Shown here: piece by piece, positions 14,714-23,785 of the stretch
Position numbering within the stretch: the stretch's first letter is position 1
Layout of the letters: every line of letters starts with the position of its first letter
DNA from: an uncultured Eubacteriales bacterium
GTDB taxonomy: Bacteria > Bacillota > Clostridia > Oscillospirales > Acutalibacteraceae
NCBI GenBank assembly: GCA_900317795.1
Contig: ONIF01000053.1
Coordinates: 1-24,025, forward strand
Direction of reading: 5' to 3'
Length of the DNA stretch: 24,025 nucleotides
Notes under the pieces: model-generated
Databases searched by the model: none
Seen by the model: only the letters and a program-made list of their open reading frames with translations
Told to the model about the DNA's origin: nothing
Made by a program: the position numbers and the translations under genes

Positions 14714-15553
14714 TTATTGGAAAACATCGGAAAATCTGTCAATGATTTTATCTTTTATGTCCTCAAGGTCACGCAAATCGGGGATAGCGTCTTTGATTTT
14801 GTCAAGACCCAAATCGGCAAGACTGTCCTCCGAGAAGTCAAAGTTAAAGAGATTTTGAAGTTGTTCACGACCTTCGGGAGTTTGGAGGGCGGTTTTGAGA
14901 GTATCAAGAGCATCTTGTGCAAGGTTATTTGTACGGCACATAACGATTTTATCGCCTATGGCAAATTTTTGGAAAGTGAGGTTTAAAGTAAAAGTATCAA
15001 TGTTGAAGTCATAGGAGGAGTTGATGTAAATGACACCGTCTTTTACAGAAGTAATGTCGGTTTGTGAGATATTTTTTTCAAGAGTATCTTTAAGAATGAA
15101 ATCGGGAATAGGCAGTCTGCCGAGTTTTGCATTATAGAGGTGTATGGAGAATTTTTTTGAAACGGTGTCAAGGGATATTTGAGCTTTTGCATAAAGCCCG
15201 AAATCGTTGTTCATGTAATTCACTTTTGCATAGACTTCGGCAATGCCGTTTTCAAAATAAACACGGAGATTTTTAATGCTGTCGTTACCGCTTTTTTCGA
15301 TTATCTCGTTATTGATATAGGTATTGACCTGAGTTTCGGTAAGCCTAAAATCCTCACCGAATACAGCACCTTTCAAAGCGGTGTACATAAGGGAATCGTC
15401 ACTTTGATAGAAGCTGTATTTATTTTTGTAGTCGTCTTGAAAGGCAAGGAAAATGCATATACCGGCAGTAATTGCGGATAATATAAGCAGAATGATAAAA
15501 AGCCACAGCAGAAATACACCTGTACGAAAGCCGTGTTTTCTTCTTTTGTTCAT
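14714..15553 (-). CDS. YpmS/DUF2140-like single-pass membrane protein
   Basis: The 279-residue protein starts with a basic stretch (MNKRRKHGFR) and one membrane helix at about 12-40. The rest is outside the cytoplasm. LTETQVNTYINNEI followed by NLRVYFENGIAEVYAKV and a LGRLPIPDFIL segment resembles YpmS-like (DUF2140) proteins; the match is by pattern only. The C-terminus is rich in Asp, Leu and Lys. Function is unknown. ATG at 15553 is chosen over the upstream in-frame start at 15592, which lies inside the mutS2 3' end, because AAAGGTG stands about 11 nt before it. It follows mutS2 by 22 nt and ends the transcription unit. Confidence 0.7.
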   Translation of the reverse strand: MNKRRKHGFRTGVFLLWLFIILLILSAITAGICIFLAFQDDYKNKYSFYQSDDSLMYTALKGAVFGEDFRLTETQVNTYINNEIIEKSGNDSIKNLRVYFENGIAEVYAKVNYMNNDFGLYAKAQISLDTVSKKFSIHLYNAKLGRLPIPDFILKDTLEKNISQTDITSVKDGVIYINSSYDFNIDTFTLNLTFQKFAIGDKIVMCRTNNLAQDALDTLKTALQTPEGREQLQNLFNFDFSEDSLADLGLDKIKDAIPDLRDLEDIKDKIIDRFSDVFQ

Positions 15554-15575
15554 GTAATAATCACACCTTTTGGAG

Positions 15576-17880
15576 TTATTTGAGTTCGGCAATAGTTACA
15601 CCGGAATCGCCCTCACCGAATACACCCAAGCGGAATGTACGGACAGAGGGGTGTTTTTTAAGATGGTTTTGAATTTCCCTGCGGAGAACGCCTGTACCCT
15701 TGCCGTGAATAATAGTAATTTGGTGGAGTTTCTGCATGACAGCGGTATCAATGGCACGGTCAACAGCCATAATTGCGTCAATAGCGGTTTCACCTCTGAC
15801 ATCTATTTCCGTAGCGGCACTTTTCGAGGAATTATAAACTGTACGCACAGAAGAAGTTGTTTTTTTAGGCTTTTCGGGTTTAAGCAGACGGAGATTTTCA
15901 AGAGGTACACGAGTTTTTATGATACCCGATTGAACGAGAGCGGAATTTTTGTCAACTTCCAAAACAACAGCTTTTTTGTCAATGTCAAATATAAGGACAC
16001 TATCACCTGCGACAAGAGGTCTTGGAAGTTCATATTCTTCGTTTGAGCGATTTCTTACAGGGTCGGCAGATTCTTCCATTTTACGTATATCGGCACGAAG
16101 TTTAGCTTTTTCTTCGGGAGATACTTCATTTTTTTTGCGGATAGCTTCAAGTTCGTCAAGTACCCCGTAAACTTGAGAACGTGCTTTTGCAATGATATTT
16201 TCAGCCTGTGCTTTTGCGAGGTCAAGTTGATTTTGATACTCTTTTTCGGCACGTTCTGTTTTCTGCTGTGCAAGTTGGAGTTCATTTTGAATTTGAAGTT
16301 TAAGTTCATCGGTTTCCTTGATTTTTTCATCAAGCTGACTTTGCGTTTCTTGAAGTTTCTGAACGACAGCCTCAAATTTTGTATCTTCTATGGAAACGAG
16401 GAGTTTGGCACGTTCCACTATATCTTTTGAGATACCGAGCCTTTCGGAGATGGCAAAGGCATTGGAACGCCCCGGCATACCGATAAGGAGTTTATAAGTT
16501 GGTCTGAGAGTAGCAACGTCAAATTCACAGCAGGCATTTTCAACGCCTTGTGTATCCAGTGCATAGCTTTTAAGTTCGGCATAGTGGGTGGTAGAGGCAA
16601 TTTTAGCCCCTTTTGCACGGAGAGCTTCCAGAATGGCGGTTGCAAGTGCTGCACCTTCAATGGGGTCTGTACCTGCACCAAGTTCATCTATGAGAATAAG
16701 GCTTTTATCGTTGGCGATATCGAGAATGGATTTGATGTTTGTCATGTGGGAAGAAAAGGTTGAAAGGGATTGTTCAATACTTTGTTCATCGCCTATGTCG
16801 GAGAGAATGTTTTCAAAAACGGAGAGTTCGCTGTTATCAGCGGCAGGTATCATAAGACCGCACATTGCCATAAGTGAAAGCAGACCTGTGGTTTTAAGAG
16901 AAACAGTTTTACCGCCCGTATTCGGACCTGTAATAACAAGGGTATCGAAATCAATACCAAGTTGAATATCGGTAGGTACGACTTTATCTTGTGGGATAAG
17001 TGGGTGACGGGCTTTTTTAAGATTGATTTTGCCTTTGTCGTTCATAATGGGGATAGAGGCTTTCATTTTATAAGCAAGATGTGCTTTTGCAAAAATAACA
17101 TTGAGTTCCGTGAGCATTTGATAGCTTTGAGAAATGGAGTCGGCATAAGCGGAGAGTTCCGAAGAAAGTTCGGCAAGAATTCTTTCAATTTCCGCCTGTT
17201 CTTTTGAGCGGAGGATACGAATGTCATTGTTAGCCTCGACAACGCTCATAGGCTCTATGAATACGGTAGCACCGCTTGCGGAGGTATCGTGCACAAGACC
17301 TGCCACAGATGAACGGAATTCGGCTTTTACGGGTATGACAAATCTGCCGCCCCTCATGGTAACGATAGCTTCCTGTAAATATTTTTGCATGGAGGAGGAA
17401 TGGATTATTTTGTCAAGGTGTTCACGAATTTTTGAAGAAGTGGCAGCAATTTTTTTGCGTATGGCGAGAAGTTCGGGAGAGGCATTATCTGCAATTTCGT
17501 CTTCAGAGAGAATGGAAGTTGAAATTTTTGTTTCAAGGTACTTGTTGGGAACGAGGGCATTGAAACGCATATCAAGAGAAGTTGGCACGGAAGCGGACTT
17601 GTCACGCCATTCGGAAACAGACGAGGGGATTGAGAACGGCACCTGCTTCGGCACGTCTGAGGGAGTTGTTGATATTATGCAGATTACCGAAAGCGGGTGC
17701 ACCGAAACGTGCAATAAGCGAGTGTGCATCGGAAGTTTCATTGATAAGCTCATTTACTTCAAATATATATGGAGATGGCTCTAATGACAGAGCAAGGGTT
17801 TTCGCATCTTCAAAAGAAGTTTGTTGGGCAAGCATTTCAAGTATTTTATCGAGTTCGAGAGATTTATAGTTTTTATTCAT
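15576..17880 (-). pseudogene. mutS2: mutS2, frameshifted by an apparent internal deletion
   Basis: MutS2 is an ATPase with a C-terminal Smr domain; family members act on recombination intermediates or on collided ribosomes. Codons 1-84 (from 17880, after AAGGACTG) give a normal MutS2 N-terminus ending RRAEAGAVLN, then run out of frame and stop at 17602. The rest of the gene is open from about 17624 to 15576 in the +1 frame: SSVSEWRDKS onward, DNASPELLAIRKKI, Walker A GPNTGGKT, Walker B LILIDELGAGTDP, a coiled coil, and a Smr domain with IDVRGE and HGKGTG. Where relatives have about 48 residues between GGVLx and the DxAS helix start, only about 33 remain here, so roughly 47 nt (length 2 mod 3) seem lost near 17625. 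The ATPase-Smr part could still be made only if translation restarted internally. Confidence 0.8.
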
Positions 17881-17895
17881 ATTTTCAGTCCTTTT

Positions 17896-18657
17896 TCATT
17901 TAAGTTCTTTCACATTTTTATAAAAGTCAAGAGTAGGGCAGTAGAAGTTATTTTGGGCGAGGAAAAATCTTTCGGCAAATTTTTCCATGTCGTTCATGGA
18001 GGCGGTGGAGAGGGTGAAAGAGAGGATTTTTTTAGGTTCGGCAGTGATACAGAAACGCACAGCGGTTATACAGCCCATAGAAACGCTTAAACATTTGTGT
18101 GCAATGCCCTTTTTGAAACAGCAGTGAGGGCAGTATAAAATATTTTCGATGGTGTCAAAATACATAGAACCGCTGTCGGAATTGTAAGCACCGCATTCAT
18201 CGCAGAAAAGCACATTCGGACAAACTCCGCTCAAAGTCATCATACGCAGTTCATAGACGGCTTTTATTTGAGTGAGGGATTTCATTTTTGTAGAAATGGC
18301 ATAAAGACAGTTTAGAACAAGCTGGAGATAGTCCTCGGAAGGCATATTTTCGGGTATCATTTTCATAGCCGTTTCGCATATATAATATCCGAGAGAGAGG
18401 CTTTCAAGACTTGAAAATATGTCGAAGAAACTTTTGATGGATTCGGCATGATTGATTATGTACTTATCCCGTCCGTCGTGTATTTCAAGACGGGAATAAG
18501 TGAGGATTTGACAAGCGGAAGAAACAGCAGAAGAAAGTTTTTTAGCCCGCCTGCTGAAACAGCGTATAATACCATTAGATTTTGTCAGTACAGTTACAAG
18601 TTTATCACTTTCACCAACACTCTGTTCTTTGAGTATCAGTCCCTCTGTTTTTATCAT
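17896..18657 (-). CDS. recO: DNA repair protein RecO
   Basis: The 253-residue protein loads RecA onto SSB-coated single-stranded DNA together with RecR. The N-terminal OB-fold begins MIKTEGLILKEQSVGESDKLVTVLTK. The zinc-binding motif near residue 180, CDECG then CPHC, is the usual C-terminal feature of Firmicutes RecO. The ATG at 18657 is chosen because GGAGGG stands just upstream and the family starts with this sequence; longer frames overlap yqzL. yqzL overlaps its first 47 bases in another frame. mutS2 follows 15 nt after the stop. Confidence 0.93.
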   Translation of the reverse strand: MIKTEGLILKEQSVGESDKLVTVLTKSNGIIRCFSRRAKKLSSAVSSACQILTYSRLEIHDGRDKYIINHAESIKSFFDIFSSLESLSLGYYICETAMKMIPENMPSEDYLQLVLNCLYAISTKMKSLTQIKAVYELRMMTLSGVCPNVLFCDECGAYNSDSGSMYFDTIENILYCPHCCFKKGIAHKCLSVSMGCITAVRFCITAEPKKILSFTLSTASMNDMEKFAERFFLAQNNFYCPTLDFYKNVKELK

Positions 18658-18784
18658 AAAAGCCCTCCGCAGAAATATTGTCAGATTTGTTCGGGGAAAC
18701 TTCATTTTGTACCTGTTTGTATTTGAGATAGTCCATAACACTTCCGGTAGAGGTGAAGTTTTCCCAAGCAGTTTTCTCGTCCAT
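18611..18784 (-). CDS. yqzL: YqzL-like small protein
   Basis: The 57-residue protein begins MDEKTAWENFTSTGSVMDYLKYKQ, which fits the YqzL pattern (W..F..TG....YL.YK). In Bacillus yqzL also lies between era and recO, so position supports the call. Function is unknown. AAAGGAGAG precedes the ATG. Its last 47 bases overlap recO in a different frame, a strong sign of translational coupling. The C-terminal half is longer than in Bacillus and polar. Confidence 0.75.
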   Translation of the reverse strand: MDEKTAWENFTSTGSVMDYLKYKQVQNEVSPNKSDNISAEGFYDKNRGTDTQRTECW

Positions 18785-18848
18785 AAAAAACTCTCCTTTT
18801 AAATAATATTTACAAAAATACAAGTAGCTGTTATAAATGTATGTATAT

Positions 18849-18854
18849 ATTATA
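18849..18854 (-). promoter_or_regulatory. -10 box candidate for yqzL-recO-mutS2
   Basis: On the minus strand TATAAT is perfect, about 65 nt before the yqzL ATG. No convincing -35 box lies 16-18 bases upstream. It follows repeat element C, which may separate this unit from era. Confidence 0.35.
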
Positions 18855-18908
18855 CCCTTGTATGATGAAAATATTGCATATAAATTGTCAGAGGAGAGAA
18901 TTTTTAAT

Positions 18909-18997
18909 GGAGAGTGGAGTTTGGAGAGTGGAGAGTGAAGCAGATACAAGTTTAAAAATGCGAAAACACTCCACTCTCCACTCTTAACACTTCACTC
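18909..18997. repeat. intergenic heptamer inverted-repeat element, copy C
   Basis: This shortest copy is about 89 bp. The left arm is GGAGAGTGGAGTTTGGAGAG and onward to GAGTGAAGC; the right arm is CACTCCACTCTCCACTC and onward to CACTTCACTCTC. They can form a long imperfect hairpin with a loop of about 25 bases. Read on the minus strand, it begins at the base directly after the era TGA stop. Confidence 0.82.
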
Positions 18998-19900
18998 TCA
19001 TTGAAAGTCCGTTTCGTCATAGCCAAGAGAACGCAGGATACTTTCACGGTTACGCCAGTCCTCTTTCACTTTCACCCATATTTGAAGATTTATTTTGCAG
19101 TCAAAGAATTTTTCCATATCCTGACGGGCATAAGTGCCGACTTTTTTAAGCATGGAACCGCCCTTTCCGATAATAATGCCTTTGTGGCTTTCACGTTCAC
19201 AGTAAATGACGGCATCAATGTCGATAATATCGGAGTCGGTTCGTTCTTTCATGCGTTCAACGAACACAGCCGAGCCGTGAGGGATTTCCTTATCAAGCAG
19301 GCGGAGGAGTTTTTCACGTATAATTTCGCTTGCGATAACTCTTTCGGGCTGGTCTGTAAGGGTATCTTCATCAAACATGAAGTCACCTTCATAGGCGAGT
19401 TTGTTGAGTTCAAGTTTAATGTCGTCAATCCCCGAGCCTGTCTGAGCCGAGCATGGAACGATACTTTCAAAGTCATAGAGTTCGGATAAATCTGAAATTT
19501 GCTTTGCAAGCACGGATTTATTTTTCAGTGTGTCTATTTTGTTGACAACAAGTATGGCAGGAATGTCCATAGATTTGAATTTTTCAGTCAGTTGCAATTC
19601 TTCCCGAGAGATTTCCTTGTCAGCCTCCACGACAAGTACACATACATCTACGCCCGCAACGGATTCATTCACCGAACGAAGCATATATTTGTCAAGGCTG
19701 TTTCGTGGTTTATGCAGACCGGGAGTATCTATAAATACAAGCTGAGTATCATTTTCGGTAAGTACGCCCATGATACGGGTACGGGTAGTCTGGGGTTTAG
19801 ATGAAACGATAGCAACTTTCTGTTTGAGAATTTTATTGAGAATAGAAGATTTTCCAACGTTAGGTTTGCCGACAATGGCAATAAAAGCAGTTTTTTTCAT
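18998..19900 (-). CDS. era: GTPase Era
   Basis: The 300-residue GTPase binds the 3' end of 16S rRNA and takes part in 30S subunit assembly. G motifs are clear: G1 GKPNVGKS (11-18), G3 DTPG (58-61) and G4 NKID (120-123). The C-terminal KH domain carries GIIIGKGGSMLKKVG. Length matches the family. AGAAGG stands upstream of the ATG at a somewhat long distance. It overlaps the kinase gene upstream by 4 bases. Repeat element C begins right after the stop. Confidence 0.97.
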   Translation of the reverse strand: MKKTAFIAIVGKPNVGKSSILNKILKQKVAIVSSKPQTTRTRIMGVLTENDTQLVFIDTPGLHKPRNSLDKYMLRSVNESVAGVDVCVLVVEADKEISREELQLTEKFKSMDIPAILVVNKIDTLKNKSVLAKQISDLSELYDFESIVPCSAQTGSGIDDIKLELNKLAYEGDFMFDEDTLTDQPERVIASEIIREKLLRLLDKEIPHGSAVFVERMKERTDSDIIDIDAVIYCERESHKGIIIGKGGSMLKKVGTYARQDMEKFFDCKINLQIWVKVKEDWRNRESILRSLGYDETDFQ

Positions 19901-20352
19901 TTTGATTTTTTCCTTCTTCCTATGATATATAATACAGACAACACGGCTGATATTGTCAAAAGTAAAAGGTTTATGGGGTGAGTGATATAGAAATTATACA
20001 TTGATATTATTCCGTTAATGTTCCCGAAAAGAATAATGCCTATCACAACAGCAAAAATTGCAAGAATAAGCACAGCCCCGGCAGCACAGTCCTTTGCGGA
20101 TTTGATGAGGGGGTGAAATTCCTTTGAAACCTTGTCACAGAGATTTTCGAGAGCGGTGTTGAACATTTCGGCAGAAATAACAGTGCTGATTGTAAGTAAA
20201 AGGAGGATATATTCATCTTTTGAAAAATCAAAAAAACGTGCAAAAACGAGAACATACAGTGCAGCGACTGTATGGAATCTCATATTTCGCTCGTTTTTTA
20301 TGCAGTGTATAATTCCGCTGAAAGCATATTGAAAGCCACGCAGAAAAGACAT
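19897..20352 (-). CDS. dgkA: diacylglycerol/undecaprenol kinase family protein
   Basis: The 151-residue membrane protein has the DgkA core: NERNMRFH at 20-27, helices, and the signature EMFNTALENLCDKV (62-75) with Glu62, Asn65 and Glu69, followed by KSAKDCAAGAVL. In Gram-positive bacteria this family phosphorylates undecaprenol for wall-lipid recycling rather than diacylglycerol; which lipid is used cannot be told from sequence. The C-terminus has one extra helix and a basic end (GRRKKSK), making it about 20 residues longer than usual. It lies between ybeY (4-nt gap) and era (4-base overlap), the typical Firmicutes order. Confidence 0.93.
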   Translation of the reverse strand: MSFLRGFQYAFSGIIHCIKNERNMRFHTVAALYVLVFARFFDFSKDEYILLLLTISTVISAEMFNTALENLCDKVSKEFHPLIKSAKDCAAGAVLILAIFAVVIGIILFGNINGIISMYNFYITHPINLLLLTISAVLSVLYIIGRRKKSK

Positions 20353-20356
20353 AAAT

Positions 20357-20863
20357 TTATTCCTCGTCGTTCATGACATAGCTTGATGAGCTTGGCAGAC
20401 CGAGCAAAGTCATCACTTTTTCTTCTTTTTCACGCATACGGATACGCTGAATGCCGTTATCTTCATGGTCGTAGCCGAGAAGATGAAGCATAGAATGAGC
20501 GGTAAGATAGCCAACTTCACGCTGGAGAGAGTGACCGAAACGGTCAGCCTGTTCAACGGCAGTTTCCATAGAAATGACAATATCTCCGAGAATTTTAGCA
20601 CCGTTGGTGGGGTCTGTATCATATTTTCCGTTTTCGCCCATAGGGAAAGAGAGTACATCTGTAACTCTGTCGATATTTCTGTAAATAGAGTTAAGTTCTC
20701 TTATCTGCTTGTTGTTTACGAGAGTAACGCTGACCTCAACAGAGCCTTCAAACTTTTCCATTTTGAGTACGGCATTGCAGCAGCGTCTGATAAGCATACG
20801 CAGACCGGTAGGAATTTTGACATCTTTTTGTTTGTTGGTAATGATTACCTTGATTTTATCCAT
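20357..20863 (-). CDS. ybeY: endoribonuclease YbeY
   Basis: The 168-residue metalloprotein acts in 16S rRNA 3'-end maturation and ribosome quality control. The zinc motif HSMLHLLGYDH holds His123, His127 and His133. The preceding DVLSFP and GDIVIS motifs are typical. The ATG at 20863 is chosen because AGAAAGGA stands upstream and the family starts there; the frame is open to 20992 but runs back into phoH. It is 64 nt after phoH, with a hairpin in that gap. Confidence 0.95.
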   Translation of the reverse strand: MDKIKVIITNKQKDVKIPTGLRMLIRRCCNAVLKMEKFEGSVEVSVTLVNNKQIRELNSIYRNIDRVTDVLSFPMGENGKYDTDPTNGAKILGDIVISMETAVEQADRFGHSLQREVGYLTAHSMLHLLGYDHEDNGIQRIRMREKEEKVMTLLGLPSSSSYVMNDEE

Positions 20864-20898
20864 AACAAAAAATCCTTTCTTAAATAAATGTATTTTAA

Positions 20899-20929
20899 AA
20901 GGCAAATATAACACCAAAAAATTTGCCTT
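20899..20929 (-). terminator. hairpin overlapping the phoH stop codon
   Basis: A 9-bp perfect stem, AAGGCAAAT at 20899-20907 with ATTTGCCTT at 20921-20929, has a 13-base loop. On the minus strand it is followed by TTAAAATA. It overlaps the phoH stop and lies about 35 nt before the ybeY ATG. The loop is long and the stem AT-rich, so it may be a weak attenuator or a processing site. Confidence 0.4.
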
Positions 20930-21884
20930 ATGAGTTATGAGTGGAGTTGTCATAGGCTTTAATAATATCTTGAACGAGCCTGTGACGGACAACGTCTTTT
21001 GCAGAGAACATGACGGTATCTATATCATCAATGCCTTTGAGTATGCGGATAGCATCTTTAAGACCCGAACGGGCACCATTAGGCAGGTCGATTTGAGTAA
21101 TATCGCCTGTAATGACCATTTTGGAGTTAAAGCCAAGACGTGTAAGGAACATTTTCATTTGTTCACGTGTAGTGTTTTGAGCTTCATCAAGGATAATAAA
21201 GCTGTCGTCAAGGGTACGCCCACGCATATAAGCGAGCGGTGCAACTTCAATATTGCCCTTTTCGACATATTTTTGATAAGTTTCCGCACCGAGCATATCA
21301 AACAGAGCGTCATACAAAGGGCGAAGATATGGGTCAACTTTGCTTTGGAGGTCACCGGGAAGAAAACCGAGTTTTTCACCTGCCTCGACTGCCGGGCGTG
21401 TAAGGATAATGCGGTTGATTTCCCTTGCACGAAAAGCCGTTACAGCCATAGCAACGGCAAGGTAAGTTTTACCCGTGCCGGCAGGACCTACGCCAAATGT
21501 AACGGTATTATTTTTAATGGAGCTGCAGTAAGTTTTTTGACCGAGAGTTTTAGGTTTGACAGGCTTTCCACGAGATGTAATACAAATGCAGTCGCCTGCA
21601 ATTTGTTCTATACGCTGTTCGTTGCCCTCATTTACGAGAGCCATGCAGTAACGTACATTTTGGTCGCTGAGAGCCTCGCCTCTGTTGATAAGTCCAAGTA
21701 AACTTTCTATCACTTTGGAGGCTTTGGCAACGTTTTCTGTTTCACCCGACACTTTCAGTTCTGAATCACGGCACACAACGGAAACCATGTATTCATTTTG
21801 GATAAGTTTTATATTTTCATCAAAAGTGCCAAAAAGTGCAACAGCCTGTTCCATACGGTCAATATTGATAATTTTTTCTGTCAT
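20928..21884 (-). CDS. phoH: PhoH family ATPase
   Basis: The 318-residue PhoH-like protein (YbeZ type) has an N-terminal KH-like region (about 1-100) and a PhoH ATPase domain. Walker A is GPAGTGKT (133-140), followed by RPAVEAGEKLGFLPGD, and Walker B is FIILDEAQN. This type is nearly always next to ybeY, as here, and is linked to RNA metabolism. AAGGTGG precedes the ATG. It is the first gene of the cluster phoH-ybeY-dgkA-era, with a promoter at 21967-21995. Confidence 0.95.
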   Translation of the reverse strand: MTEKIINIDRMEQAVALFGTFDENIKLIQNEYMVSVVCRDSELKVSGETENVAKASKVIESLLGLINRGEALSDQNVRYCMALVNEGNEQRIEQIAGDCICITSRGKPVKPKTLGQKTYCSSIKNNTVTFGVGPAGTGKTYLAVAMAVTAFRAREINRIILTRPAVEAGEKLGFLPGDLQSKVDPYLRPLYDALFDMLGAETYQKYVEKGNIEVAPLAYMRGRTLDDSFIILDEAQNTTREQMKMFLTRLGFNSKMVITGDITQIDLPNGARSGLKDAIRILKGIDDIDTVMFSAKDVVRHRLVQDIIKAYDNSTHNS

Positions 21885-21966
21885 TGAACCACCTTAAAAT
21901 ATAAAATATGGCAATAAGTTTTTAACAATACTGTCAAAAATAGGAAATTAAAATATAATTTTTATC

Positions 21967-21995
21967 ATTATATCATAAAAATAGTTAAAAGTCAC
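21967..21995 (-). promoter_or_regulatory. promoter for phoH-ybeY-dgkA-era
   Basis: On the minus strand, GTGACT (21990-21995) and TATAAT (21967-21972) are 17 bases apart. The -10 is perfect and has a TGA extension; the -35 matches 4 of 6. The leader would be about 75 nt. Confidence 0.65.
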
Positions 21996-22041
21996 TATAA
22001 ATTTTAAAACTTTTTAAAAAAAATATCAATACCAAATATAA

Positions 22042-22085
22042 ACAAAAACCGCTGTATGTTTGAAAATAACATACAGCAGTTTTTA
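22042..22085 (-). terminator. terminator after LRR protein gene, possibly bidirectional
   Basis: A 10-bp perfect stem, GCTGTATGTT at 22051-22060 with AACATACAGC at 22068-22077, has a 7-base loop. Flanking A and T tracts lie on both sides. On the minus strand GGTTTTTGTTTATATTT follows. It begins about 12 nt after the LRR gene's stop. Confidence 0.85.
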
Positions 22086-22096
22086 TAAAAGAAAGT

Positions 22097-23227
22097 TTAA
22101 AGAGTTACTTTAATGTCAAAATACTGTTTTGCAATAGTGCCATCGGGTGCTTTGGTTTTGGCACATATACGATAGTCACCGACTTTGTCGGGGCATATAA
22201 CGGCAATATTTATATCAGTGAAATTCTGCTGAGTATGCCATTTTTTGTCGGAAGAATATTTATAGTAGAAAGCATAAGTGGAATTGTCGTTTCTGTCGTA
22301 TGTGCTGACAATAATTTCTTCACCAAGCTTGACGGTTTCGGAGGAGATAGTTGAAAAACCGTCAGCAGTTTCTTCAAACACATTGCTGTAACAAAGTTTC
22401 GTATTGAAAGGGAGAACGGCTTTTTGAAGATTTACGCAGTGTGCAAAAGCGTAGTCCCCGATAATTTCGGTTGATTGAGGGAGAGATATTTCTTTGAGAT
22501 TGGGAGATGAGAAGAAAGCATATTCACCGATATAAAGGAGATTTTCGGGGAATGTGATGTTTTCGAGAGATGAAGCATAGCAGGCATACTTGCCAATGGA
22601 AGTTACTTCGTTGGGAATAGTATAATTTTTTCTTGCAGAGGGGAGGGCAAGGAGTTTTGTAAGTGATTTATCGAACGCAACACCATTTATTGAGGTGATA
22701 TAAGGATTTTCGGGTGAGATATTGATATTTTCAAGACCGAACAGGTCGAAAACATCTGAACCCGAAATGTCTTTAACGGTTTCGGGAACGTTGAGAGTTT
22801 TTACTGAGTAGCGGTAGCTTTCTTCAAGTTCACCGAAAGAGTAGATATATCTCACGGGAAAGCCGTCTGCATAGGCAGGAACAGTTATTTCCGTGTCGTT
22901 TCCGGAATAGGAAATAAGTCTTGCATAAGAACCGCCTTTTTTAACGCTGAGATGCACAAGATATTTAAAGTCGCCTTCGGTAAGGTAAAGCCTGCCGTTT
23001 TTGTAAGAATATTTTTCCGACTTGTTTTTAAGGAGCTGTAAGGCTGTTTTCCAATTCTGCAAAGTGCTGTCGGGAAGTCTGTTGTAAATGCTCTGTATAA
23101 CATTTTGGGCAGACTGTTTTGCATTGTCTTTTATATCCTGCACATTCAATGCCGAAACACAAACGCTTGTACCGCAGGCTATTGAAAGAGCAACAGCAGA
23201 TGAAATGATTTTTTTAGGCATTCTCAT
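22097..23227 (-). CDS. secreted leucine-rich-repeat (BspA-like) protein
   Basis: The 376-residue protein has a signal peptide (basic MRMPKK, hydrophobic core, likely cut after VSA at about residue 26). A helical segment and a beta-rich region follow. From about 140 to 290 there are BspA-type LRR_5 repeats (e.g. VTSIGKYACYASSLENITFP, LLYIGEYAFFSSPNLKEISLP, EIIGDYAFAHC). The C-terminal ~80 residues (AFYYKYSSDKKWHT to YFDIKVTL) look like a small beta-sandwich of the triple-tyrosine type. There is no LPXTG or dockerin, so it is either released or held by other means. BspA-like LRR proteins often bind host or fibre surfaces; the ligand here is unknown. AGGAGG stands 9 nt before the ATG, and the gene has its own promoter and terminator. 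Confidence 0.87.
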   Translation of the reverse strand: MRMPKKIISSAVALSIACGTSVCVSALNVQDIKDNAKQSAQNVIQSIYNRLPDSTLQNWKTALQLLKNKSEKYSYKNGRLYLTEGDFKYLVHLSVKKGGSYARLISYSGNDTEITVPAYADGFPVRYIYSFGELEESYRYSVKTLNVPETVKDISGSDVFDLFGLENINISPENPYITSINGVAFDKSLTKLLALPSARKNYTIPNEVTSIGKYACYASSLENITFPENLLYIGEYAFFSSPNLKEISLPQSTEIIGDYAFAHCVNLQKAVLPFNTKLCYSNVFEETADGFSTISSETVKLGEEIIVSTYDRNDNSTYAFYYKYSSDKKWHTQQNFTDINIAVICPDKVGDYRICAKTKAPDGTIAKQYFDIKVTL

Positions 23228-23261
23228 TATAGATTACCTCCTGTAAAATTATATTTTGTAT

Positions 23262-23290
23262 ATTTTATCACGAAAAGATTTTTTCGTCAA
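23262..23290 (-). promoter_or_regulatory. promoter of LRR protein gene
   Basis: On the minus strand, TTGACG (23285-23290) and TAAAAT (23262-23267) are 17 bases apart, each 5 of 6, with a TGA extension before the -10. It lies about 35 nt before the ATG at 23227. Confidence 0.75.
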
Positions 23291-23320
23291 TATTTTTAGT
23301 TAAAAATAAGGCTGTAACAG

Positions 23321-23785
23321 TCACAATTTTTTCTCTTTGAGGATATGCCGAAAAAGAGCCTCACAGCCCTCACTTATATCATTCCAAGTCGTTTGAAAGT
23401 CCCTTGTGTACCAAGGATCGGAAACACTTCTTTCATTTCCCGTATAGGACATGAGCAGGTGAATTTTATTTTCCGTATCGTATTTGACGAATCTGCCCAT
23501 ATTTCTCAAATTATTGTAGTCCATAGCAATAATATAGTCAAAATTTTTGTAGTCATCGGAGGTCATTTGACGGGCAAATTTGCCGTTGCAGGTTATGCCG
23601 TGTTCGGCAAGAATTTTCTTTGCGGGTGGATAGACAGGGTTTCCTATTTCTTCGGTGGAGGTTGCACAGGATTCTATATGAAACATATTTTCCATATCAT
23701 TGTTTTTTACGATTTTTTTCATAATAAACTCAGCCATGGGGCTGCGGCAGATGTTGCCGTGACATACAAACATTACTTTTATCAT
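23321..23785 (-). CDS. low-molecular-weight protein-tyrosine phosphatase
   Basis: The 154-residue cytoplasmic phosphatase has the N-terminal P-loop VCHGNICRS, with nucleophile Cys8 and Arg14, and the catalytic acid Asp123 in SDPWYTRDF. The length is standard. Such enzymes dephosphorylate tyrosine kinases of capsule or exopolysaccharide systems, arginine phosphates or small molecules; the substrate cannot be told here and no kinase gene is adjacent. AGAAAGGA precedes the ATG. Its ATG overlaps the stop of an open frame upstream (ATGA at 23782-23785), as in coupled genes. Confidence 0.93.
   Translation of the reverse strand: MIKVMFVCHGNICRSPMAEFIMKKIVKNNDMENMFHIESCATSTEEIGNPVYPPAKKILAEHGITCNGKFARQMTSDDYKNFDYIIAMDYNNLRNMGRFVKYDTENKIHLLMSYTGNERSVSDPWYTRDFQTTWNDISEGCEALFRHILKEKKL

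Noticed and set aside
17595..17640. Programmed ribosomal frameshift in mutS2
   Set aside because: There is no slippery heptamer or stimulatory structure, and the missing residues point to a deletion rather than recoding.
17625..17753. N-terminal 43 codons of the long mutS2 reading frame
   Set aside because: They are out of frame with the true MutS2 N-terminus, which is encoded by the frame starting at 17880.
20937..21701. Plus-strand open frame of 254 codons
   Set aside because: It is antisense to phoH and has no family features.
21917..21934. TTGACA on the minus strand upstream of phoH as a -35 box
   Set aside because: No -10-like sequence stands 16-18 bases downstream; the pair at 21967-21995 is better.
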